Below are positions 23,914 to 37,826 of a DNA stretch of 64,000 bases, piece by piece. The first letter of the stretch is position 1. The number at the start of each line of letters is the position of its first letter. The stretch is from Argentina anserina (Eukaryota > Streptophyta > Magnoliopsida > Rosales > Rosaceae). Where the stretch lies: NCBI RefSeq assembly GCF_933775445.1, contig NC_065872.1, positions 8,928,001 to 8,992,000 of the forward strand. Direction: 5' to 3'. The notes under the pieces were generated by a model. That model made no database searches, was not told the DNA's origin, and saw only the letters and a list, made by a program, of their open reading frames with translations. Position numbers and translations under genes: made by a program.

Positions 23914-26368
23914 TCAATGAGTTATGACCCCCAGTCCGATCTCATTAAAACCTTTAGCATCAGGCTTCAGTTCTTCTACTATTCTGCAAAGTCAGAAGAA
24001 TTTTTATTCTTTTTGTTAGTGAAAGATTTCCAAATATTTGAAAAACTTCTGATTAGTAGTTAATAGGAAAAGACTCATCACCTTACACCAGCAGCTTCTG
24101 ATTTGTTTGGCATCACTGTGTTTGGATCAGCAGTTATGGTCTTATACACTTGGGGATCTAAAAAATCCTGCTCCAATGAAATAGAAAATTAATATGACCT
24201 TATATTGCTCGTTAACCAACTAAAGCACCAGCACTATTCAAAAGTAAAATGCTTACGCCATGAACATCTTGCATCCATCCAGGAACACTTTCTGAAAGAA
24301 GGGTGATGTATTGTTCCATTGCTACCTCTGAACTCATGTTGCCAAGCTGCCACCAAGCATTCCTGGGTCAATGTAACCAGTATTCTTCATCAACTAAACA
24401 ACTAGTAGATTACTATTTGCTATTGAACTTTATTGCGGAGGTGAAAACCTTGGTGTTTCCCATTCAACTATGTTATCATGTGCTTGCTGAACAAAAATTT
24501 ACATGTAAAAGTTATTATGCATATGAAAGCATTAAGATATGTTGGTAAGCTGAACAGAATAAGTTTTCTTATTTACTCTGTTTGATAAGGTGTAACATGG
24601 AAGGTGAAATCAAAGTTATTGAACCAACATAAACTATATCAGGGATTTTTGTGACGAAAACAGAACAACTAATGTTTTCCTATTCCGGTTGTTGTCATTC
24701 TTCACCAACTCGATCTTTTATCATGAGCAAACGAATAAATGAACTAATAACCACAAAATACGCCCCCCCCCCCAAAAAAAAAGAATAAAATAAATTTCAA
24801 ACTAACTCATGTAAATCAAACCATTCTATCCTACTTTAACAAATCTGTGTTCCTATATAGGAGTCGTAGGAAAATCACCAATTAAGGTCTTCAATAAAAT
24901 ATAACTGATGTATCAACTGACCAAAGTATTACTATCAGCGGATAAACAAAGCTTCATTTAGAGAAATTAATGATCAAAAGAACATAATGAATTCAGATAA
25001 CACGATGGATGATCACAACACTAACAAAGGTAAACGAGAATTAAAAAGCTACCATTTTGCTCTTGCCGAGACCTTGAATGCCATAGGCTGGGGTTCCAAA
25101 CAAGGTCCTCGAGTAGCAATCGTGTGAAGCCCATCCAACCTCATCTTCACATCACTCCCAAGACTTGAAACTCTATCAGCATTACTCTTAGACCCAACAA
25201 AAACCACTGCAGAACCAAAGAGCCTCTCCAATTCAGTTCTTTTTATATTCTCCCAATCATTATCCTCACCGAATAACCCCTCATCAGCTTCCCCATCAAC
25301 TACATTGTGCTTTGCTTCATCAGTTTCATCATCATCATCATCATCCTCACAGTTTGACAGCTTGATCTCTTCACTTTCCAGAATTGCCACTTGGTTTCTT
25401 TCTGAACCAAACTCAATTTCGCCAAATGCATGCCTCTCAGAACTTTCATTAACCAGGTTCTCCCTAGAGCCACGTATACCAACATCCCCAAGAGGGCATC
25501 CTTCCTCCACATACTTCTCTGGCAAACAAACAACCCCCACTTCATTTCTTTCCAAACCAGACTCAACTTCGCTAAATTCATGCCTCTCCAAACTTGTATC
25601 AACCAAGTTCTCTCCACACCCACACACACCACCATCCCCCTCATGGCTTTCTTGTTCAACATTCTTCTCATTCAAAGCCACAACTCCCACTTGGTCTTTC
25701 CCCAAATCAAGCTCAAGCCCGCCATTTTCAATTTTCTCAAAACTTTCAAAGTTCTCTACATACCCACATACCCCAACACGCCCATCAATCCCTTCTTCTT
25801 CAACATTCTTCTCCCCCAAACAAACAACACCCACTTCATTTCTTCCCAAACCAAACTCAAGCCTCCCACAACTTTCATCAAACAAGTTCTTTATACCACC
25901 ATGCCCATCACAGCCTTCTTCATCAACATTCCTCTCCCCCAAACCAAACTCAACACCCCCAAATTCACACCTCTCGACACTCTCATCAAACACGTTCTCC
26001 ACACACTCACACAAACCGTCAAACCTTTCTTCCTCAACACTCTTCTCCTTCACACAACCATCTCCAACTCCTCTCAAAACCTCATTCTCAGCCAAACCCT
26101 CATCCCCAAACTCATCAAGAACCAAACTTTCCTTCTTGGGCTCACCCTTAAACCCATCAACTTCCGCAGCTTTCTCAACAAACCCACTTCCAACTTCACT
26201 CTCCCACTCATGAACGCTGGGCTCACACTCATAAAGAACCCTTCTTTTTCCAACATGATCATCCCTGCTCGGACACAAAGCAACAATCACAGGCAAAAGG
26301 AAGCAAAGAAATAAAGGTACCAGGCTACACAGAGCAATTGTCAATACAAAATCCGAGATAAAGTCCAT
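23914..26368 (-). CDS. acyl-CoA-binding domain protein, ACBP3 class, with expanded repetitive linker
   Basis: Binds acyl-CoA esters; Arabidopsis ACBP3 is an endomembrane or extracellular lipid-binding protein. Exons are 25053-26368, 24257-24362, 24082-24167 and 23914-23983, all in phase, giving 525 residues. I chose the ATG at 26368 because it begins a hydrophobic anchor (MDFISDFVLTIALCSLVPLF) matching the family; an upstream in-frame ATG at 26446 adds 26 serine-rich residues. The acyl-CoA-binding domain is C-terminal, spanning exons 1-2: NDWENIKRTELERLFGSA, MRLDGLHTIATRGPC, AFKVSARAKWNAWWQLGNMS and AMEQYITLLSESVPGW. Between anchor and domain are about 300 acidic residues made of degenerate repeats (RNEVGVVCLGEKNVEEEG-like units), followed by a run of aspartates. 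Arabidopsis ACBP3 is about 360 residues, so the linker is expanded. Confidence 0.92.
25380..25960 (-). repeat. tandem coding repeats in the ACBP linker
   Basis: Units of roughly 50-60 residues recur within exon 1. Each carries variants of LERNEVGVVCL, EKNVEEE, a GVCG-like stretch, ENLV(D/N)ES and ERHEFGEVEFGL. At least four can be lined up by eye. Because the repeat is in phase and biased, the other frames stay open too: reading frames of 302 and 294 residues on the plus strand are artefacts of this composition. Confidence 0.8.
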
Positions 26369-26529
26369 AGCTTTATGCACAGAGAGAGATACCCAGAAAA
26401 ATGGAGAGCTTAATCTCGATGATGATGATGATGATGAGACACACAAACAGAGAGAGTAAGGAGAATTTTTGCAGAACTGAGCAAGGTATATTCTGCAATG
26501 TTTTGCTCTGCTTCTACTGCTACAGTGTC

Positions 26530-27900
26530 ATTGTCGGTCCCATTTATAAAGGAAAAGCTCTTTCTTTTTCTCTGTCAAATTTTTAATATTTTTGTTGGTT
26601 TTCGAAAAGGACTTCCTGTTTAACTTGGATGTGATTAAAAGGTTTTATACTTGGAGTGAGACTAAGCTGAAGAAATGCTCTTATGCATGGAATTAGCATA
26701 CTCAAGGGATCAGTAATTACTAATTACAATTAATTAGAATATAATTACTTTTAGTAGTACTTGGTTCACACAATCGCACGTTTAGAATTGAAGCGTGACG
26801 AGCGAGGTTATAGTCGTGTCTAAAGATAGATTCAATACAAATCAAAATATTGATGTAGAGCAAATGATAAAGGACACGCATACACAATCAATCATGATGG
26901 TTTTCAGGTTAATAGGAATTACTCTTTTGCTTTTGTGTACAACCAATTTGAGCATTTTTGTGGTAAATGTGGTAATGTGCGACTTTTTGAGAATAATGTG
27001 TAATGGCATATGGTAAGTGACTAAGCGGATATCCAATTTCACAGGAATATTGATCATAATTTCCACTTGAGGTCAATTCATCATCATTAGATAAGCTCAA
27101 ACACAAGCTGAGGTACACTTGACTAAGCTTTGGCCCTCATATATTCCTGACTCGTTTACTAACATTATTTAATTATACGTAAGATACAAAAATGTTCGGT
27201 GGGGCGGTACCATATAGAATTTTTATGAAATGAAGTTTGTCAAAATAGTATAACAAATGAATCCATCCATATATATTGATTACATTGTAAATTATCTAAC
27301 AACTCCAGAGTCTAGTCGAGGTTGAATATTCAAAGGCCAAGAAACTTAAGTTCCACGGTATAATTTTGATACTTACTGATATAGTACGTTCAACATTTTG
27401 TTTTTGTTTTATTACCATGGGAATAATTCATAAAGAACAGGGAGCACCTCATATGAAGTAGCTTGCTTGTGAAATAGATTTAGGCTTTGATTGAGCATGA
27501 TATAGACATTTTGCGTGACCATGTTTGTGATAGGCCTATTTGAATTGAAAGCGAGGTTGTACTAATAGGCATGTCTTTGTTACAATAGTGTTGTACCAAC
27601 CAACCACCTAACAGGATTAAATCGCGAAATCAAAGAGCACTTTAATAATGTATCCTACAAAAGAAGTTCTATCTCCATCTATTCTCCTTCCTTTATTTGT
27701 ACGAAGTTTGCTATGAACCCTAGTCACAGCCGGGGTTAGGGGGGTATGGAGATTTTGAAGCGACATATTAACAAGATTGATTAGTATAATAATATGTACA
27801 TAAATTGAAATCGAGAAAACCATGATCTAAAAAAGAGATAGATACATAAAATAAGTGTGAGAATCGGGTGCATAGTTTGGAAGTTGACGTTGCATAGTCA
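26530..27900. other. intergenic, nothing recognised
   Basis: AT-rich stretch upstream of the ACBP gene, with its 5' UTR at the left edge. Several short overlapping ORFs on both strands near 26795-27118 show no known motif. Confidence 0.45.
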
Positions 27901-27901
27901 A

Positions 27902-29462
27902 ATTAGTATGAAGCCTACATACATCTTTTAGGGAAATAAATTTACTTCATTTAGTGACAACGCCATGCACGGTCACAAAAACCAAAACACAAGAGGTAAC
28001 AAATCACCTCTACTGCAAGCTAAACCTAAGCAAAGCAATTAAATGCGCAAAAACGCACTTATTAAACAAACTTAAATCTGAAAAAAAAATTCAAAACAAA
28101 CAAACAAAACACTAAACTCAAAACTAAAGCATAGTAACTCCCTCAAAACTTTTCAATCGATCAAAACTAACAAACTGAGTCCATGACATCAATTTCGTAC
28201 TCTCAATGATAGGAAAATCAAAAGAAAAGTCAAGAGGGAAGATATTTCCTCTTGCAACTAGGAAATTACTCACCCTCCACCTCTGCCTTGAGGCTTACAA
28301 CATCATCACTCTCTGAGCCCTACTCCATATCCTCTGTCGGCTCCACAACAGCTTATATCTCCCTTAATCATGGTTATACGAATGAACGCTGCCAATGTCT
28401 CCCAATCTCCGTCGTGTCTTCCAAATTGAGCTAACGACGAGATAATGCATTCTTGTTTCACCTTCCTCTAGGGCAGCCAGGCTTTGCTGGAGAGCGACGA
28501 ATGCCTTACCCCATGTCACTATGGCCTTAAGCCCTAGCTTCATTAGTGAAAGGTTAGCCAGACCTAGCTTAAAACCATGATGTTCCCTCTTTTTTGATGG
28601 TCATGTGTCATCCTCACGTCGACAACGACCTCCAAACGTGCACTAAACTCAGCTTCGAAGGTGACTGGATTTCGTGCACCAAGATAAGACGCTTCTCTGA
28701 TAAAGCAGAATGGTTTGGCTCGACCATAGGATACATAAGTTGATACGCTAGGGTTTGAGAAGCCGAAACCCTAACCTCCACAACTGGCTCAGGAAGAGCC
28801 ACCGATTCTGGCCAGAAGACATTCCAAGCCGCCATGATTTATCATCATGTAGGTGCGATAGCGACTTATAAGCCTTTCATAGCGGTACGACACCATGATT
28901 ACATCCTTCGGCGATATGCGCAAGCGGCACTCCGCACACACCAAATCGTCAAAGGGAGAGTTACACGAACCCTAACCACCCATCGACTAAAATTGTGAGT
29001 TTTGATCTTCAGAACCGGACCAATTGTCTCTACCACATGACGAGCCGCCGCCGGAGTATGCAGCATCATCAATAGATTCTTGATCTCCACCCAAATCCAC
29101 ATGAAGTCGAGCGGCACTGCCATGATATCAGAGAAGCCATCATAATTGTTCAATTAAATCATGGATCACTGAAATCCCGAAGGTCCACCTTGTTTCACAT
29201 GATTAAGATCTTTCAGATTCTTGAAGTTGAACAAGTAGTGATCCCCACAAACTTAAATTTCCACTGGAGCACTCATGCACCACATGGATCGGTCGCCCCC
29301 TGAAGGCATCAAATGGAGCGGCGTGCACCGTGTTAAGTTTACCAACAAGGTAAAAGTGCGAAGCAACAAAACCAGCCTTCAGACACTTGATATTGCCCAA
29401 ATCCATTGGTTCTTCGTTGGAGAAAAAGAGTTTGGATACCCACATTAGTATGAAGCCTATAT
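27902..29462 (-). mobile_element. truncated LINE, ORF1 region, 19-bp TSD
   Basis: Insert 27921-29443 is flanked by a 19-bp duplication with one mismatch (ATTAGTATGAAGCCTACAT at 27902-27920; the right copy at 29444-29462 has T for C). On the minus strand the right part reads EEPMDLGNIKCLKAGF, LVGKLNTVHAAPFDAFRG and later AVPLDFMWIWVEIKNLLMML with HVVETIGPVL. That arrangement resembles the DUF4283-type domain of plant LINE ORF1 proteins. Frames are broken and no endonuclease or reverse transcriptase is present. Confidence 0.72.
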
Positions 29463-29504
29463 GAATTTGAGACAGACTACTAAAATTGATATATATATAT
29501 ATAT

Positions 29505-29900
29505 ATAGTCCATATCCAGAGTGAAGCTTCATTCTGAAATTACAAAGTGAAGTTCAAATTTTGGCACACTTTTCGGTCAAATTTTTTCACCATAAGCGAT
29601 TCAATATTTAGGTATGATATTCAAGATCATCTATACAAAATTTCATCTAATTTGGATATCGCTAAAGTATTGAAATTAGATTTTTATTAAAACTGTTCAA
29701 CGTGAACCGTTGGTGTAAATCCCAATTTTGAAAGTTCAAACAATTGTTAAATTGGATTAAATTTTATAAAGATGATCTTGAATAGCATACCTAAATATTG
29801 AATCACTTATGGTGAAAAAATTTGACCGAAAAGTGTGCCAAAATTGGAACTTCACTCTGTAATTTCAGAGTGAAGCTTCACTCTAGATAGAGACTGTATA
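29505..29900. mobile_element. foldback MITE inserted in a TA repeat
   Basis: Inverted arms of about 150 bp each. AGAGTGAAGCTTCATTCTGA at 29518 pairs with the opposite strand of the segment ending at 29883, and GGCACACTTTTCGGTCAAAT is present in both arms. The element lies between TA dinucleotide runs (about 29489-29506 and 29897-29912), consistent with a TA target duplication as in Tc1/mariner-type MITEs. The loop is about 100 bp. Confidence 0.8.
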
Positions 29901-30079
29901 TATATATATATAAGATCAGAACACACTATGAAGTTTCACCCCATTGAGCATTACAGATTTATAATAATGTTGTGTTCAGCCATTCCAACAACACACAGAA
30001 TTGAAGGGCCAAGCCAACAACCTGCATTGTTGTGTCATGAGAATAGATCAATGACGGTATCCTTAAAAGGTTTTCAGTC

Positions 30080-30215
30080 TAGAGTGTAATCCGCGGTGCG
30101 GTATCTTCTCAGAACGTTTCGTCCCCTTGACCACTAATTAACATCACCGGAATTCAAACCAGGTATGAGGGATTCCTATACCAAGGCTCTTACCAACTAG
30201 ACCGCGTGTAGCAAT
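30080..30215 (-). mobile_element. tRNA-derived SINE-like sequence
   Basis: On the minus strand a tRNA-like head starts near 30214 (GCGGTCTAG). It has a box A (TAGTTGGTAAGAGC, 30199-30186) and a box B (GGTTTGAATTC, 30160-30150) at normal pol III spacing. The sequence does not fold as a complete tRNA by eye and continues into unrelated DNA, so a SINE head is more likely than a tRNA gene. No target-site duplication was found and the left end is approximate. Confidence 0.55.
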
Positions 30216-30404
30216 CGTAAATTCTCAATTTTTTTTTCAGTACCATCCAAACCAAAAGTCCACACGCAATGAGCATGAAATCATGACCATATTAAAGGCT
30301 TTGCACCGGTGTTAGGCCGAGAGCCCAAAGACGCAATAAATTCAAAACTGTGTCGTTTCATGACCCAACTCAACCACCCATCTCGACTTTCCAATGCTCC
30401 ACCG

Positions 30405-30445
30405 TATAAATATATATAATTCTTCTTCTTCTTCTTCTTCTTCTT
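30405..30445 (+). promoter_or_regulatory. TATA box and CTT-repeat leader of the small zinc-finger gene
   Basis: TATAAATATATATAA starts at 30405, about 110 bases before the ATG at 30517. It is followed by nine CTT-type triplets (30419-30445) in the probable 5' UTR, a common layout of plant housekeeping promoters. Confidence 0.6.
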
Positions 30446-30516
30446 GCCCAAAGCTACACAGCTGATTGCGAAATTAGGGTTTTCAGGTATTCTTCTTCGT
30501 TCTTCAATTACCAGCC

Positions 30517-31422
30517 ATGGGAGGAGGTAACGGCCAAAAGGCCAAGATGGCACGTGAGAAGGCCCAGGAGAAGGCCAAGAACGCTGGAAAGGGTATAAAT
30601 TTCGCGCCTTTCGTTTTTGTACAGATCAAAATTACTTTGTGGAGCTCAAATTAGAGGAGAAGGGTTGTTCCTTTATGCTTAGGAGATTGGGTTTTTTTAG
30701 TTTATGTGGAGATTGTGGTGTAGATCTAGCTGGGGCTGCTGTGGTATTTGATTTTGATTTTGTTGATCAACTAAAACAATTTGGTCAACTGATTGGTTTC
30801 TACAGGAAGTCAGCTTGAGACTAACAAGAAGGCCATGTCAATCCAGGTAAAATTTCTCTTGAGTTCTGTATTTTGTTTTTTACTTACTAAGTAAATTATT
30901 TGAGGAGCAATTGTGATTCCATAGAAAGCTGTGCAAGTTGAGTTGAATAACTTCTTATAAATTAGTGTTGAAATGGAAGAATTGGAAGTGGGTTACTAAG
31001 AGCTTAAGATTTGGGTGCAGTTGCAGCCAATTCCCTTTTATTTTTGGCTCTTAAAGTTTTGAAGATCAGCAAGGCTGATCGAGTTATATTAATGCATTAG
31101 TGAATCTTGGTAGTAATAAAACCTGTTTTTTAGTCTGGTGGCAAGTGAATAATTTATGTGATCCTTTGAGGCGTATGAACTTAGGATGCTTACTGAACAT
31201 CATAGTCTAAGTGTGTATTACAGTATCAGGTAGGTAGTTAGTAAACTATGCTCCTATCAGTTTTCCACCGTATCCTTACTGAGTGCCAAATGTTGAATGC
31301 AGTGCAAGGTGTGTATGCAAACTTTCATGTGCACCACTTCGGAGGTGAAGTGCAGGGAGCATGCTGAAGCAAAGCATCCAAAGTCTGATGTGATTGCCTG
31401 TTTCCCTCATCTCAAGCCGTGA
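30517..31422 (+). CDS. small zinc-finger protein, At2g23090 type (4F5/zf-met2)
   Basis: A 78-residue protein of a conserved plant family whose exact role is unknown. Exons are 30517-30592, 30806-30846 and 31303-31422, all GT-AG and in frame. The N-terminus is a basic, lysine-alanine-rich 4F5-like segment (MGGGNGQKAKMAREKAQEKA). The C-terminus carries the finger C-x2-C-x12-H with surrounding MSIQCKVCMQTFMCT, EVKCREHAEAKHPKSD and ending CFPHLKP. Length and sequence match the Arabidopsis homolog almost position by position. It is convergent with the casein kinase gene about 950 bp downstream, an arrangement also seen in Arabidopsis. Confidence 0.95.
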
Positions 31423-31429
31423 AGGAACA

Positions 31430-32375
31430 AACAAACAAACATCTGGAGAAGCAGTTCTGGGACGAAGACTATTATCAATGTTATTCTGCTCTATGTATAT
31501 TTTCTAGAATGATTCTTCAGAGTTGTTCTAGATCAATAGCTATTTAAGGGAGTGTTCATGTGTTGTGAGTGTCTAGGGGAGGTATCTCCTCGGTTAACTA
31601 AATTGTGGTCTTAATGATCATGACTGTTGGTATTAATGTTCAAAAAGCCAGTGTTTACATGAATTCATTGTTTGGTTTCTCCATTTTGCCTCTGCTTGTT
31701 TTGGATGGTGATGGTGATGGCAATCCTTCTGGAGAATCTCAATTGCTCCAAAGTTACTCTTGAGAGTCCGGTAAATTTACTCTACGTGGGCCTATGTAAG
31801 TTGTTGGTCAGCCATGTCTGGCGGTATGGAATTCAATATCTATGCACTGAAAAATCATACAGAGATCTCCAGTTGCCACCTTTCATTACCAGAGGTTGTA
31901 TCAAATCGGAGTTTTAGGTTGTATCAGTTCATTTTTCATGGCCAGTAGTTTGTTTTCTAGACACTAATCTTATTCCTTGCCCTTCTTACCTGATTAATTT
32001 AAATTGGGACTTGGGGGCAATAATAAAGCCAGTAAGTGGAAGGGATCCCAATATTTCTCAGAAAAGACCCAGTATATGACAAGATTTTGGTCACACTCAT
32101 TCAGGTTCTGGTGCCAAACACTGCAGACACCTCCATGCTTTAAAAAAGAATCTTCGACGTTCAACAACAATTTTAAGAGGGGAAATATGCTTCAAATACT
32201 TCATTGAATATCTATGAAACAAAGCCAGTATCTGGAAGATCATACAGTAAAATCCCATTCAGCAATCTCAATAAACTTAAACTGCCAACTTGATAATCCA
32301 ACAGTGATTATCAAGTATACAATACACTCCCAAGTAGCATGATTCTGGGCCGTACATGGGACTATGTTATCGAAG
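31430..32375. other. intergenic space between convergent genes
   Basis: Contains the 3' UTR of the small zinc-finger gene and, from the other side, that of the kinase gene. No additional gene is supported. Confidence 0.5.
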
Positions 32376-35491
<3,116 letters not shown>

Positions 35492-35668
35492 GGCGGTGAG
35501 ATTTGGGGGAGGTGGTGAGATCTGAGTGGGGGTGGTGGGAAGGAGGAGAGGGATGCGGCGCGGGCTAGGGAGGTGCGCGACCGGCGCACGGAGAGCGAGG
35601 AGGGCGCAGAGTAGGAGGAAGCCCAGGGGGTATTGGTGGTGGTGGTGGTGGACTGTTATCGTGCGCAT
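35492..35668 (-). CDS. possible N-terminal extension of the CK2 alpha
   Basis: In-frame coding upstream of the canonical start: ATG at 35668, five histidines, a hydrophobic segment ([20 protein letters not shown]) and a proline-rich link to MSKARVYAD. Some plant CK2 alpha proteins have N-terminal extensions, including a chloroplast-targeted form. This one is short and hydrophobic, more like a membrane signal than a typical transit peptide. It may equally be 5' UTR. Confidence 0.35.
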
Positions 35669-35699
35669 ATACCAGAGGGGGGAGGAGGAGGATTAAAAC

Positions 35700-36425
35700 G
35701 ACGACGTTAAATGGGTCGTTTGGTGTTATTTTTATTGGCCGGCGGGGTGGTTTACGGTTGGGTGTGGTGAGGGGTTTGGGGGTTTTGGTGACGCGGAGAG
35801 GTGTGAGTGGTGGTTTTGGTCAACCGGAGGTTTGTTAGTCTTGGTGTCCCGTACTGGATCGGGGATTTGTTAGTGGCTAAGCTTGAACCTTAACCTCGTT
35901 TTTACGTAGTGGTTAATTGACAAGATATTTCTAGAATTTGCTTTTAGTTTTTTTATTTTACCATTATTATGCATACACGTAAAAGAAACGTATTTTGATT
36001 TATTATTTTTGTAGGGATATTACTATGATGGTCTTTAAGCGGACCAATCACGCAGGGTAAACGTCGTATACTGTTGATTTATAGATACAATTCTTTTGAT
36101 TACCACTTTAGTTGGTGAAAGTATATTTTGAGACATTAAGAGTGTTTTGCATGCATACAATTCTTTGTTGAAATACGTTTTTTTTGCCATGTGTTTGGAT
36201 TGTTTTTTGTTATAATTGTTTTAGAGAGGTTCTATTCATACCTCCCAAAATAGTACTTGGACCTCAATCTTTTTCCTAGATAGTTTTGACTTAGTCAATG
36301 CATATGAAATTACCAAAAAACATATAACAATAAAAATACAAAAAGAGAAATAATTATTTACTTATATATATATATTATAAAATACAAATGTAGATAATTA
36401 TCTTTTATATTTATTTCTAAACATA
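35700..36425. other. upstream region of the CK2 gene, and possible repeat edge
   Basis: Contains the CK2 promoter region at its left edge. Near 36227-36262 a segment reading GAGGTTCTATTCATACCTCC resembles a transposon end, but I see no inverted partner. No gene is supported. Confidence 0.35.
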
Positions 36426-36524
36426 CTTCAGCACATACTTCTTCTTTTCGTGCTTATGCCTCACAAGAAGAGCAGAACCAAAAGAACCTTTCTCAATCTG
36501 CTCCAGAATTTTATACTGGTCCAT
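36426..36524 (-). pseudogene. NEK (NIMA-related) kinase 5' fragment
   Basis: Thirty-three codons starting [20 protein letters not shown] and ending near [10 protein letters not shown], closely matching the N-terminus of plant NIMA-related kinases. The first glycine of the glycine loop is replaced (family IGKGSFG, here IEKGSFG). After the lysine the homology stops and AT-rich non-coding DNA follows. No further kinase exons are downstream. A splice-acceptor-like TTGCTTCTTGCAG precedes it (about 36605), suggesting a piece of genomic DNA including intron edge. Confidence 0.75.
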
Positions 36525-36676
36525 CTTAATCCCTAACACTCTCCTTCTTCACTCTTCCTAGAACACCAATATTCCGACAATAAAGAGCTGCAAGAAGCAA
36601 AGAAGAGATTTTTGAAGAGCAAGTGAACCTCCCAGTTGAAGGAAACTAGAAAGGGAGTGAGAGGTAGGAAAGTGAC

Positions 36677-36799
36677 GTGGTACTGTTGAAAGAAGGGCCT
36701 CCATATTTCCAAGAAGTCGAGGTTTCTGATGGTCGGGATCAGTATGTCCAGCTCATCCTTCAGCAACAGCGTCGGGGCGATCTTGCCGTAGTCCGCCAT
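36677..36799 (-). pseudogene. UDP-arabinopyranose mutase (RGP) 5' fragment
   Basis: Forty-one codons starting [20 protein letters not shown] and ending WRPFFQQYH, the conserved start of plant reversibly glycosylated polypeptides, which interconvert UDP-arabinopyranose and UDP-arabinofuranose. The homology stops at the histidine, before the DXD-bearing catalytic part. The frame stays open upstream to an ATG at 36961 and downstream to 36533, ending in unrelated residues. It lies 152 bp from the NEK fragment, same strand. Confidence 0.78.
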
Positions 36800-37142
36800 G
36801 GCCGGCGAGATTGGAGTGGAGAGACACTTCTGGGGTGAAGAGAGAGATGAGGAGGAGGAAGATTGAATGAATGAGTCTGGATGAAGATGCCTTTGCGGGT
36901 GTGGTAATTGAATGATTGAATCATTGATTGATTGAGTGCGGTCGTGCTTCAGTGCAACCATTTTTTTTAAGTCTGACTTTGACTTTTGATTTTGATTTTT
37001 TTACTGGTCTGATGTTGACCTCTGATATTTTTACTGGTCTGATTTTGACTTTTTTTTTTGTTAGATTTTAAAAACAATCTCAGAATCACGGTTTATCTAG
37101 CCATTTGACTGCTTTCGAAACACATTGATTTCTGACGGATTT

Positions 37143-37606
37143 GAAGAACGTAAATGACCTAATTGTTTGACTGCTTTCATTTCATAGACTTGACAATACT
37201 CAATAAAAGCGTTTTAGGCTTTACGCATCACATTCAGCACGGCGGCTTTCAAGAGTTTGAAGAACGTAAACGACCTAATCGCTTGACTGCTGTCAATTCA
37301 TAGACTTGACAACACTCAATAAAAGCGTTTTAGGCTTTACGCATCACATCCAACATGACGGTTTTCAGGAGTTTAAAGAACGTAAACGACCTAATCGCTT
37401 GACTGATGTCAATTCATAGACTTGACATCACTAAATAAAAGCGTTTTAGGATTTACGCATCACATCCAGCATGACGGCTTTCAGGAGTTTGAAGAATGTA
37501 AACGACGTAATCGCTTGACTGCTTTCATTTCATAGACTTTACAACACTCAATAAAAGCGTTTTAGGCTTTACGCATCACATTCAGCATGACGGCTTTCAA
37601 GAGTTT
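37143..37606. repeat. 116-bp tandem repeat, 4 units
   Basis: The segment GAAGAACGTAAACGACCTAA recurs at 37143, 37259, 37375 and 37491, with a diverged fifth start at 37607; spacing is exactly 116 bp each time. Units also share ATAAAAGCGTTTTAGG and TTTACGCATCACAT. Two or three units contain a mini-ORF beginning ATGACGGCTTTCAGGAG (for example 37471-37518, 15 codons). The array directly precedes the plus-strand ORF at 37587. Confidence 0.92.
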
Positions 37607-37826
37607 CAAGGACGGGACAATCACTATCCTCGACGATGTTGAAGATGAGCAACATGATGGCACCACCTTTAACCCCGTATATCCCTCTCTTTTATTCGCT
37701 TTTAAAGCTCTATTCTATGGCAGCTCAACTTCCGTCTCGCAGTGGACTTACGCAGTGAATCGCCAAGTAACCAGTTTCCAACCGCCCAAGTCAGGCAACG
37801 AGGAACTAAGTTCAGACGTTTGTAGA
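37587..37826 (+). CDS. antisense ORF next to the Gypsy pol region (unknown, probably decayed)
   Basis: Starts MTAFKSFKDGTITILDDVED in the last partial 116-bp repeat and stops at 37826 (a TAG, if read straight through; an alternative reading stays open to 37868). Further plus-strand coding-like sequence follows after a frame change, reading LEQKKFQIREIQELTATKIE near 37870. It runs opposite to the Gypsy polyprotein and lies beyond integrase. Tat-lineage Gypsy elements can carry antisense ORFs there, some encoding plant mobile domain proteins. The assignment here is inference; no domain is recognised. Confidence 0.35.

Noticed and set aside
25305..26314. Plus-strand open frames of 302 and 294 residues opposite the ACBP gene
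   Set aside because: They lie antisense to a well-supported exon, have serine/threonine/proline-rich low-complexity composition and arise from the in-phase coding repeats.
30147..30216. Functional tRNA gene
   Set aside because: Box A and box B are present but I could not assemble a complete cloverleaf with anticodon arm; a SINE head is more likely.
30281..30553. 90-residue minus-strand ORF with a lysine run
   Set aside because: It is the complement of the CTT repeat and 5' part of the zinc-finger gene.
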